Position numbers and translations under genes: made by a program. Positions 38,773-49,238 of a stretch of 64,000 bases of DNA are shown one piece after another. This stretch comes from Chrysogorgia sp. JL179-B06 (taxonomy: Eukaryota; Cnidaria; Anthozoa; Scleralcyonacea; Chrysogorgiidae). Positions within the stretch are counted from its first letter, which is position 1; every line of letters begins with the position of its first letter. Where the stretch lies: NCBI GenBank assembly GCA_035772405.1, contig JAYKKM010000009.1, positions 2,986,001-3,050,000 of the forward strand, in the 5' to 3' direction. The notes beneath the pieces were generated by a model. The model made no database searches, was not told where the DNA came from, and worked only from the letters and a program-made list of their open reading frames with translations.

Positions 38773-40405
38773 ATGGATTTGGAAAGACAGTTCCCTGGCG
38801 AATGCCTATGGATAGAGATAGTTTTACCAAAGGCTAAATGGATTTTGTTTGGGACCTTTTATCGACCTCCCTCACAAACTGACTTTATAAATCCTTTTCG
38901 AGAGACTCTAGATGCTGCATGTGCTGAAAATAAGGAAATCTTGGTCACAAGAGATTTTAACTTCGATCTTCTAGATAAATCATGTCCTAAACCAATAAAG
39001 GAAATAAAGGGAGCCTTCTCTAGCTATAATTTGATACAACTAATTAAAAAAGCTACGAGAATAACAAAGAACACCTCCACTTTATTAGATTTATTCGCTA
39101 CAAATTCTCCAAAGAATATAACACTTGCCAAGGTAATTCCATCTAGCCTAAGCGATCATGACATGTTGGTTGTGGTGAGAAAGATCAACGCATATAAAAA
39201 CCCTCAATGTACGATTGAATGTAGAAATTTTGCAAATTATGATACCATGGCTTTTTGTGAAGATTTAAAGGCTTGTTCTTGGGAAAAATCGAGGGAGATG
39301 TAAATGTTGCATGGGAGAAATGGAAGGAGACAGTCCTGTCTATCTGCAATAAACATGCACCTCTTTGGCGTGAGGTGATGAGGGGAGTAAAATGCCCATG
39401 GTTAACAACTGGGACTAAAAAGCTTATGAATGAACGTGATTTCTGTCTAAGGAAAGCAAGGAGGATCGGTGCCGTGATAGATTGGAGTGCTTACCGACGC
39501 TTACGAAATAAAGTATCAAATAGGATAAAAATTGAAAAACGTCAACACCAAAGAAATGCGATACAGGAAAATCTGGATAACCCGAAGGCTGATGATGAGA
39601 TAATCACTGATAAATTAACTATTGCTGAGAGTTTCAACATGTTTTTTACTGGTGCTGCCGCTCGTCTAATGAAGACTGTTCAACCAATGAGTACTTGCGA
39701 GTTTACAGATGATAACTTTACAGATCAAAAGTTTGAGCTGATGCCAGTGGATGAAATGTTCGTTTGGAAGCAATTGAAAGATCTAAAAATTAAAAAGTCT
39801 ACTGGACTGGACGGTATTCCTGCACATCTTTTAAAGGATGGTGCTGATGTTATTGCTTCCACCGTAACTTTTCTTGTAAATCTATCCCTGTCTTCTGGAA
39901 TTGTACTGGACAAATGGAAACATGCAAGAGTTGTCCCCATATATAAATCAGGGGGCTGCGAAAATATGGATAACTATCGACCGATTTCGATCCTACCAGT
40001 TATCTCAAAAAATTATCGAGAAAGCTGCAAATGCCCAGCTGCAACAGTACTTACGGAGGTTTGACCTATTAAGCTCGGTCCAATCAGGGGTTAGACAGCA
40101 TCACTAGACCCAGACAGCTGTGATCTACCTCAGTGATACGATAAGGAGAAATACTGATGCTGGAAGGCTGACTGGTGCCCTTTTTATCGATCTAAGGAAA
40201 GCTTTCGACATGGTACCTCACAATGCCCTTATCCGTAAACTAAAAAGGTTTGGTTTTGAAGAACATACCATGGCCTGGTTTACTAATTATCTTGCCAACA
40301 GAACCCAGGTAGTCGGCATAGGAAACGATCTATCAAGTCCTATGGAGGTACAAAGTGGTGTACCACAAGGTAGCATTCTGGGGCCTGTTTTGTTCACTAT
40401 GTACA
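38773..40405 (+). pseudogene. LINE fragment (endonuclease plus reverse transcriptase), cut by the TTAA element
   Basis: The endonuclease C-part (FGTFYRPPSQ, SLSDHDMLVV) is followed by a reverse transcriptase: KKSTGLDGIPAHLLKDG, NYRPISILPV, FIDLRKAFDMVPHN and GVPQGSILGPVLFTMYI. There are frameshifts near 39280 and 40010 and a stop at 40106. The catalytic GDFN of the endonuclease is RDFN. The frame ends exactly at TTAA (40406-40409), where the Kolobok-like element starts. The downstream YxDD region is not found beyond the other end of that element. Confidence 0.88.
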
Positions 40406-41337
40406 TTAAAGGAGCTATGTCACCGCGTGCGCATCTCTTCTGCGCATATTGTCAACTTGAAAACTACAGGCTGTATTTTTCAAGTTTGCATATCCAAGAT
40501 GGCGGCGTCAAGTAGTGATGGCGCACATGGCGGAAGACGCGAGAATTCGGGCCGAAAAAGAAAATACGAAAGTTCGGAAACATCACAGAAAGGCTGGAAT
40601 AGTCAGCACAAGCGTATATACCTTTCTTTTACGATATTCGAGGCATGGAGAGATGCAAAATTCGAGGCTGGATACAAATCATTTAGTGACAACGACTTCG
40701 CCGCTCATTTGCTGTCGTTGGAATATCGCAGAAGGTAAAGATAATATAGTTCTTATTTATGTTTGAACTCGATTTACAGATGTGTAATTTATATTAAACA
40801 ACTGAACTACGTTTATTTAACAATTTAAGGGAGAATCAGAATCGACAGCAACAAAAGCGAAGAACCGAGTCAAGTGACGGGTGTGAGGCCACTGAATCCG
40901 AGAGAGAAACTTTGCCAAAGTTTGGTATTGATGGTATTACTACAGGTAATCACAATGCATCTTTAAAGATAGATGACATAGGGAAGAACAACATGATTAA
41001 TTTGTAAACAAACCATGACTTAACGAACAAAAGCCACACATTCAGCTTATCTTGTGTTGTATATATAAATAGACAATAGACCCCTTGTCTTTCTGTATAC
41101 ATCTTGCTGTATAACAAAGGTACCATGATCACGAATGCTTTCAAGAACATTTTGCCTACAAAAGAAAATGTAAACAAGGCAAGGCAATGGATCTATTATG
41201 TAATGCTTTACTATGTATACAAGGCCTGCATTTGCTGTACATGTAAACTGCATTTGCTGGTGTACACTGTATTTGCCTACGATAACCTACTTCGAATGGA
41301 TCACCTCATGTCTTAATAGCTTTAATAGTAAAATCTA

Positions 41338-41590
41338 CAATCCTGGCCAAAAGTAGCTGGGACAGTCACATTTATTACCTACTCAAGTTTTACTAAATTC
41401 TCTTATCACACATACGAACCCATCCCCCCTCCCTTCCCCCCTACAATGTTGAATATAATGGATGCAATGTGAACTATATGAGAATTATGTGTGCGTTGTC
41501 GTTTGAAGCACAAAAAAATACAACATTGATGGGGGAGGTGGATTTTTCAAGATCTCGACAACACTGTCCCACGACTTTTGGCCAGGATTG
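41338..41590. mobile_element. Tc1/mariner-like MITE in a transposase intron
   Basis: The inverted repeats CAATCCTGGCCAAAAGT (41338) and ACTTTTGGCCAGGATTG (ending 41590) extend inward through TGGGACAGT/ACTGTCCCA. TA dinucleotides flank both ends, as expected for IS630/Tc1/mariner insertion. It is 253 bp and non-coding. Confidence 0.85.
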
Positions 41591-43557
41591 TAGCTAGAAT
41601 GCAATTATGTCTTTAAAGGTCCTACAACATCCACTCCAGTGAAAGGTGCAGAAAGCACAACTTTTCCCCTTCAATCTGAGTCTCCAGTGTTGGAAAATCA
41701 AGACCCAAGTTTTATGGAGCATGATGTATCACTTCTTGAAAGGTATTAACTGTATACTAGGACAATTCAAAGGGTTGTGAGGGCAACAGGTTTTTACTTC
41801 TGAGACGACCAATACTTTTTTCACTGATGCAGGAGAGGCATGGGTTTTCCTTGGGTAATGTGGTTGGTAGCACAGTTTTCTCTCACAGAAGAAATGTGAC
41901 AGGGCGGTTAATATAACATGTGATGATTAGTATTTGAAATGTATATAATAAAACCTATTTGTATTAATGTAGTTCTACGAAGGAACCAGACAAAAGAAAT
42001 ACATCAATATTTACTGATGATGAGGAAGAGATCACTGATAACAGAAGTTCGGAGGAGTATAATTTCAGGTATGATTTGATAGTTTAATGTTCAAAAGTAT
42101 TAATAAGAATCTGTCATTGACTGGTTGTTGGAAGCCAATTTCAGGAGAAAAACCCAACACCGCCTTTCACTGGACAATGTGTATTATTTGATGGTATTAC
42201 TGTAAGATATGAATGTCTGTTTTACTACTTTATTTTAATAACACATATTTTTTACAGTTCACATGACATTACAATGTCAGCTATAGAAGAAATGAATGCT
42301 GAAGAAAACATGACTAAGAAAAAAAGTGACTCTGAGTAAGAAATATTCTAGTTTCCTCTTATTTTCTATGAATATTGGATTCTAGTTTTCCACTTTCTGT
42401 TAATTGCAAATTCTTACTGCTATAAGTGAGCTTCTGTGAGGCTTGCTATTATAACTAAAGTTTGCTTTATAATCTAAAAATTCCTTGGTGAAAAGTTTAA
42501 TATATGGTCATAAATGTTTCATTATTAGTTCCATGGATCATGAAAACATGTCTGATTTGGATGATGATGACATTTATGAAATGACTGATGAAGCTCAGTT
42601 AGAAGATGAAAATACTATATTAGACCTCCCACAGCAGTCGCTTGTCACAACACAATTAACACTCACCTTTGGCCCACACCGAAATTTGAGCAGATTGGAT
42701 GACCTTTATTCAATGGAAGAGGAGTCCAAAATGGTACAAGAAAAGAAGTTTGTCTGCTCCCTTGATTTGCTTCTTGACATTTCGAACGAGATGTCAAACA
42801 CCTGGATGCACAGCAAACACAGATATCCAGCATCACTTCATTGGGGTTGCTTTAATAGTGAATTGTGTTTGTTCGATGGGGCATAAATATAGATTCTGCT
42901 CGTCGCATGAGCTGAATGATATTTATGCCAATAATCTTCATGCAGCTGCCGCAATCCTGTTGTCTGGGAGCCATTTTGCCAAAGTTGAAAGGATGGCAAA
43001 ATTCTTGAATCTGGAATTTCTGTCCAGTTCATCTTACTACCGATTTCAACGACTGTATCTGATTCCCGAGATAACTGAGTGGTGGTTGTGGATGAGGAAA
43101 GAAGTTCTCCAAGAGTTTTCTGGGAAAGATGTTGTCGTTGGTGGTGACGGTCAATTTGACTCACCAGGCTTCAATGCCAAGAATCTTTGTTACTTCATGA
43201 TGGAAGTAAATTCAAACTATATTCTTGACATTGAAGTCTTGGATAAGAGACATGTTGGCCTTATATCCAACAACATGGAAAAAGAAGCTGTTAAAAGGAG
43301 CCTTGATCGACTCAACAAGGATGTGAAGGTGGTGGAACTGGTAACAGATGCATCCACATCTGTGAAAGCATTACTTGGTAAGTTGATATTAATTACAATT
43401 CTTCATTTTTCTGTTTGAGGATTCATAACAGTTATCATTTTATAGAAACAATATTTATTAATTTGTAATTGTTATAATTTCTCAGGCAGAAAAAAACATA
43501 GTAATCACCATACAAGCATGTCAAAGAAATGTGAAAAACACCACATATATTAGGTCC

Positions 43558-43649
43558 TGCAAAGCTTTTGACTTGTAAGCCTGGATATTATCACTGTTGA
43601 GTGATAATCAGTGAAGCAGACCTGGGCTTACAGATTGAAAGCTTTGCAA
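43558..43649. repeat. Hairpin in a transposase intron
   Basis: TGCAAAGCTTT and AAAGCTTTGCA close a 92-base foldback with inner pairing TGTAAGCC/GGCTTACA and ATTATCACT/AGTGATAAT. Confidence 0.7.
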
Positions 43650-45907
43650 TGTGTTTGTGTTTTTCACAAACCAAATGAAATGTAATTTATTATATTTCAT
43701 TTCATTTCAGAAGCAGAATATAAAGACACTGTACATAGCCTGGATATATGGCACAAGTCAAAGAGCATTAAAAAGTGTCTGACCAAGGTTTGTATTTTGT
43801 TCTACTTAATCATTTTGAGGATACTGGGCTTGGCAATAATCAACATACAATATTTAATGTATTGGCACCCAGCATATTTGTTGAGACATGATCTTGGTAA
43901 TAACTTTTTAGTTGAGCAAACCAAAATCAATGAGGAAGATCAAAGACTGGTCAGCCCATATCATAACACATTTCTGGAATTGTTCCAGTGTGTGCAGGGA
44001 AGATGAGACAACCTCTGATGAAAAAGCGCTTAAAGGTATTTTGTTGCTTTATTATCTGTATTTCAACATGTGTATCGTAAATAGAATTTCCATATGCATA
44101 TACGATTGTGAATATTAATTGTAATTTATCTAAAAATTTTGTATAGGATAAATGGATTGGATTACTTCATCATATCTGTAACGAGCACAAGTCGTTGGGT
44201 GGTCAATGTGACCATGAGGATGGTGCTCATGATGAAAGTATCCCATGGTTAGAGATAAAAACGTTATTGAACTTCAAAAAGTCATCCTAAACCTGGAGTT
44301 ACTTGCCAGTTTCAAGTATTATACTCGTTTCAGGTAAGGAAGGTACATGTATATTGAAAAGAAGTCTACTCTATGTTGACCTTCATAGCAACATGTGTTG
44401 GGCAGAATAGAATGCTAATAACAATAAGTGTACCTTTAACCAACCTATGTACGTGTTAACCCAGTTGTGGACATTCACACTATTGCACCATCATTTTACT
44501 TTGTCTGATGCCAGATTATTTCACTTGTCAAAGGACCACTGGCCTAAAGGCTTAATGGAATATAGAAAATGACATTGCACTTATATATTTTTTCATTTTT
44601 TATAGGCATACTGGTGGTATTGAGTGTGCGAATAGTCTTGGCTTGGTCTACACCCCAAAGCGAACACCTTTCAGGTAAATATCTCCAATGTGTGGTGCCC
44701 GTGCGGGTAGCATCTATACTTTTACAGCGGGTCTTTTGGACCAAACTTCCTCAAAAATACAACAAGAACTTTGAAGTTTTCAGTAAATTTTTTCTCGCTT
44801 TTTTTTACTATAAAAGCTCATATTTTTCCTCAACCAACGCTACTAACTTCCAGATAAAGGGCCATGGCTCAAAACGTTGAAGTTCTTATTGTAGTTTTCA
44901 GGTAACAACTCTTTTGTTTATCAAAAAGGTTTGTTACACATGAAGTACATTATGTAGATATTGAAGTTGTCGTACATGTACTTAAAATTGACATTCTTTT
45001 AGCTATAGGGCATATAAAGCAAGAAGGCAGCTTACAGCCATTGACTGAATTATCATGTAAACCGTAAACAGGCAAAATCAAAGTCAGGTGACAACATGGT
45101 CACAAGAAAGTACAATCCCAGGACCAGACATTGGGATAGGAAGGTCGTCAAAATAGCAAAGGGATATGAATATATTCCAGTACTGATATCCAGAATATTG
45201 AGGAGAAGGGCAGTTAATTTTGGGAGTGTCACACAAAAAGCTTCCCTCAATACAAGTGACCCTGCCCTGATTGCCCCAACTACTGCCCATGTACCACCAC
45301 CACCAACAAAAAACATTGTAGAGCGAAAAAGCCGATTTGCCAAAGAGTAATTGGACCGGCCTTGAACTTCTATGAATACAATAAATACAATAAAGGCATT
45401 AAAAGAATTTCAACCATTTAAATAGATTTATAACATGTATGTAAAAAATCAAACTTCATACAATACAAATTGACTATAAGACCAACTGCTGGTAAATGTT
45501 TCTAAAAACTGAATGTGCAGACCATCATTTCCTAGCCTATGTATAGGTGCATATTTTTCTGGAAGTTTGCAGGTTTATAAGTAATATTATATAAAGTAGT
45601 GTAGTTTGTTTGGAAAAATGAGGTTATGCATAAAAATGACAAATACTGTATGTTCAGACTAGGCTTTGCAAATTGCAATATACATCAACATATGAGACTT
45701 TCACTACATGTAGTTAACTTGCTAAAAGTCATTGGCAAAAATTCCTTTTTATATTTCAAATGCTGGACATTCAGTTCATTCAAACGTTGGCCAGTTGGTG
45801 GTATAATATAATCAACTATTTTACTTAATATATATTTTGAAGAAAACAAAATGAACAATTATGCTATAAATATTAATAAAATTGAATAACATAATGTCAA
45901 CATAATG

Positions 45908-47660
45908 TCAGTGGTCCCTGTATCCCATATAGATTCCAGTTATAGATGGAAATCTTTCTCTAATTTGCAACACAACACATGACTCGTCTGAAGGGCAGAC
46001 TCGTCTGTTTCCTTTGCCAAGATGACCATGGCGGGCAAGAACAAATTGTCTATAGGCCGCCTTTCTGAATGCCCTGGTACTGTTGTCCTCCCGGTCATTG
46101 CGTATGTCCCCAGTATTTCTAATACATAGCTCCAATACATCCGGGTCAAGACATAACTTTGTAAACCGGGATGAATATGTGATGCATTTTTTCAGCTTGC
46201 AACACTTATTTTCTATCTCTTATGGCATTGATCTACATTTGCCACAATCGCACCAATCTGGTGCACTACTTGGTTTTGGGTCCTGTACTGGACCTGGGCT
46301 CTGGGTGTCACTGCTGTTATGGGTATGTGGTTCATCAACCAGCTGTTGTGATGATGATTCCCCAAACACACCCACATCTTCATCCAGTTCATCCTCCATA
46401 ATTAATAGGGTTTCTACATAATCCATACTTCCAATGCCTCTTCTCAAGCTACGAATTGCAAGCTTTCTTACCATACCCTCATCTAATGTAGCAATAAAAT
46501 CCTAAAATAGGTTGGAAATAACTTCGATTATATATTTTGCTCTGTAGATATTGATAGTTACACATGCAACAAGTATAAGGTGCATCTATATCTTTGGTAT
46601 ACAAAATTGCACTTGTTTGATTTAATGATTTAATTAACTTTCCCCACTATTACATACAACAATTACATATACAAATAAATGAATAATAATAATAATAATT
46701 AAATAAAAGTAAATAAACAAAGGGAGGATAACAGTAGGAGGAAACTAAATCCCCATTTGAAAACTGTTTGTTTTTGATAATCCATTATTGTTTAAAGGCT
46801 CTTGAAAATTGCTATGGTTTTTGGTAGCAAAAACAACTGCAACAGTATATATGTTGTTATTATAAATAACAACATAGAAGTTTCAGTGGGCTGCCAGCCC
46901 CAAATTATATTGAAAGTGGCCTATCCTTCAGATATTGTAAGAAAATGCAAGTTTCTTTTTGTAATATAGTAAGTGCTCTCTACCTTGAAGTTGCTTCTTG
47001 TGCCTATGGCATACAGCCATATACATACTTTTTACATTATAAAATATTTATATCGAGGGTCAGAAGGTAAACACAAAATGTATACGTATACAGAGCTCAA
47101 AAGACAAAGAACAAAAAATATTCACTCATTTTGTTGTATTAGCGAAAACGGTCTACCTTAACATCCTGGTGTTCCTTTTGTCTTTGACTTTCTTCAGACT
47201 CTACGGCATCGTGGCTTAAACGGAAACCTTTCGCTTTGCTGGCACGTTTCTTTCTGCCTCTGTTTTCACGCTCCCTGTCTGAATTTTCTCCCATTGCCTA
47301 GCAGTAACAGAATCACATAATGTATTGTTATATCAAATAACAAATAAAGCTCATACAAGTGAAGTATTGATTCATAGACTTACCTTATTCGTACAAGGTT
47401 TATTACGAGTATCACACTGACAATCATCTGAACATAGTGTATTATTTCCTTTGCAAGGACATCCTCGAGTTCCATTCTCCTTTCTCTTGGTAGCTAATCG
47501 TATGAAGTCAACTGATTAACAAATTTAAAACAAAATACTCGTTTCGATATATGCAAATATATGCAAATTCTGACTTACCATGTTGATTTGTAAATATTGT
47601 TTCGCGTTGAATCACTGCTTGAATGCTTCGCTCATCTCATGGCGGCATGTTATTCCGAGC
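45908..47660 (-). pseudogene. P2X7-intracellular-domain-like accessory gene inside the Kolobok-like element
   Basis: The exons, in order, are about 47660-47579 (donor CATG|GTAAGT), 47493-47384, 47297-47157 and 46501-45908. Exon 2 encodes a Cys-rich module (GCPCKGNNTLCSDDCQCD, then PCTNK) reminiscent of CXC zinc modules. Exon 3 is basic. The last exon begins DFIATLDEGMVRKLAIRSL and continues through an acidic linker to PDWCDCGKCRSMP, the start of a P2X7 C-terminal (ballast)-type zinc domain, and then CITYSSRFTKLCLDPDVLEL, AYRQFVLARHGHL and SCVVLQIRERFPSITGIYMGY. One TAA at 46217-46219 interrupts this domain in phase. No ion-channel part exists. The gene is convergent with the transposase and starts just inside the right terminal repeat, so it travels with the element. 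Confidence 0.7.
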
Positions 47661-47733
47661 GATTTCCGACAATTTCCGAAATAATTTTCATATGCGCAGA
47701 AGAGATGCGCACGCGGTGACATAGCTCCTTTAA

Positions 47734-48468
47734 GAAGCGGACCAACATTCTCTAATACAGCCTGATGGGTCATTGGGCCAAAATCACCATGTTGGGTGAT
47801 GCAGCTGATGTGCTCAATGCTGCCGTCGAATGTCATTATTCCCAAGGCTGGTGTCATTTCCTTGACCATACTCCATGACCCCCTCCAGCAATTCTGTTTG
47901 GCAACATTGGCAACTGCACCTACGAAAATTAAGTTAAAGCATGTCTACATTTTCGTGTATATACAAGTCACGATATAGAATAGTGAATTATACTATTTAT
48001 AACACACTGTACCACAGATATTTATATATGTTTACAACTTAGCCTATAAAGTTGTGTCATTGATAGAAAGGCAAATTTATATAAGGCAATGCTTTATATA
48101 GAATCTCTGACAAGGTACTTTATATCCAATATATTTACTGACAATAGGCATATTCATAATGTAAACACGTGCACAAGGTATATTTATAAATCAATTTTAG
48201 TAAATCCATTTACCACTGGTTTGAAGGTATTCTGCCGTCGCTTCTCTGCTCTAACGTCGATGGTAGTATTCCATCCGGATCATCTGGGGTATCCACAACT
48301 TGACCTGGTTCTGCCAGTGGTTCATCATCATAAGCGAAGCTATGAGATGTCTACATTGCATGCTGATCCCGAAGTACTTGTAGTTGTATCGTCATCAGAC
48401 GTGCTCTTAGAGTTGATAGTCGAACTTTCTGATGTATTCGCGCTACGATCGGACTCGTTACTCGACAT
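47734..48468 (-). pseudogene. Second P2X7-ICD-like gene, cut by the transposon end
   Basis: Exon 1 starts with ATG at 48466-48468 (MSSNESDRSANTSESSTINS). After a frameshift it reads SHSFAYDDEPLAEPGQVVDT, ending at a donor near 48225. Exon 2 (about 47918 down to 47734) reads WCSCQCCQTELLEGVMEYGQ across the splice. In the shifted frame it then gives HISCITQHGDFGPMTHQAVL, the CIT-x-H segment of the P2X7-type zinc domain. Homology stops at the TTAA of the Kolobok-like right end. This is a different gene copy from the one inside the element. Its remainder is not on the far side of the transposon. Confidence 0.55.
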
Positions 48469-48469
48469 C

Positions 48470-48865
48470 CCCTCAGAATATAGATTGTTATATATAGTAA
48501 TTTAGCTTTCCTGTAGAAAATATAGTTTTATCCTCAAAAATACACGAGAAATCACTGCGAATACCTCAAACGCTATATAAGTCTATATAGATTACTGTTT
48601 GCTTTGCCACTTCCGTCCATCTTCTGACGTCACAGGACACCAAAATGGCGGCTTAAAAAGTTCGCATCTGATAACGAAGTTTGGAGGCAAAATTAGACCA
48701 CTTCTACTCAACGTACGATGCTCATACATATATCAAACTGCTTCTAAAAACGTGAATATCTTTTTAAGCCAATAAAAAAGGGGTCGAAAAATTCGTTTCA
48801 GTAGCACTTTAACATTTACGATATTGAAACAAGACTATATTCTACGGTGGCCCATATACGCAGTG
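48470..48865. other. Upstream region without a gene
   Basis: Contains TGACGTCA at 48623 and a CAAAATGGCGG context near 48640, which look promoter-like for the minus-strand gene. No supported exon was seen. Confidence 0.3.
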
Positions 48866-49134
48866 TACAAATATATATTCCAGTGCACAAATATATATTC
48901 CAGTGCACGAATATATATTCCAGTGCACAAATAAATATTCCAATGCACGAATATATATTCCAGTGCACAAATATATATTCCAATGTACAAATATATATAT
49001 ATTCCAGTGCACAAATATATATTCCAGTGCACAAATAAATATTCCAATGCACAAATAAATATTCCAATGCACAAATAAATATTCCAATGCACGAATATAT
49101 ATTCCCAGTGCACAAATATATATTCCCAGTGCAC
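48866..49134. repeat. Minisatellite, ~20-bp unit
   Basis: About 13 tandem copies of ATATATTCCAGTGCACAA-type units, with variants AATATTCCAATGCAC and one longer TATATATA copy. The unit length creates open frames with YICALEYIFVHWN-like translation in several phases. These are artefacts of the repeat. Confidence 0.9.
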
Positions 49135-49238
49135 AAGAGTAACTCGAAGACTGGGAACGAGCCAGACACATGAGTTAGACCTGACATGCATACAAGCGTA
49201 TGCATAACATGAATAAAGTCAGACATTAATTTTTAAAA

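Larger units (their letters stand above)
40499..45350 (+). pseudogene. Kolobok-like transposase gene, multi-exon, frameshifted
   Basis: About eleven exons with GT/AG borders. The first is 40499-40734 (MAASSSDGAHGGRREN, ending GAAG|GTAAAG). Short acidic exons follow at 40830-40945, about 41619-41741, 41971-42068 and 42258-42337. The main exon 42531-43379 holds a Cys/His cluster (CQTPGC, CVCSMGHKYRFCSSH) and the catalytic segment VVGGDGQFDSPGFNAKN, followed by YILDIEVLDKRHV and ELVTDAS. Later exons lie near 43711, 43911, 44147, 44606 (HTGGIECANSLGLVYTPKR) and 45069-45350. A 2-base deletion near 42780 and a shift near 44255 break the frame. The family assignment rests on the GDGxxDSPG block, the TTAA duplication and the copy at 61547. 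AATAAA signals follow at about 45370. Confidence 0.75.
40410..47729. mobile_element. Kolobok-like DNA transposon, 7.32 kb, two convergent genes
   Basis: Terminal inverted repeats of 40 bp (40410-40449 and 47690-47729) start AGGAGCTATGTCACCGCGTG. TTAA flanks both ends (40406-40409, 47730-47733), the duplication typical of Kolobok and piggyBac. A subterminal palindrome (40454-40486) is also present in the second copy at 61547. Inside are a plus-strand multi-exon transposase gene and a minus-strand P2X7-ICD-like gene, each starting just inside one terminal repeat. The outer flanks are a LINE on the left and a P2X7-ICD-like exon on the right. These do not continue each other, so the present element is probably a recombinant of two insertions. 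Confidence 0.8.

Noticed and set aside
48816..49226. Several 100-136-codon frames with repeating YICALEYIFVHWN-type translation
   Set aside because: Artefacts of a 20-bp minisatellite lacking stop codons in several phases.
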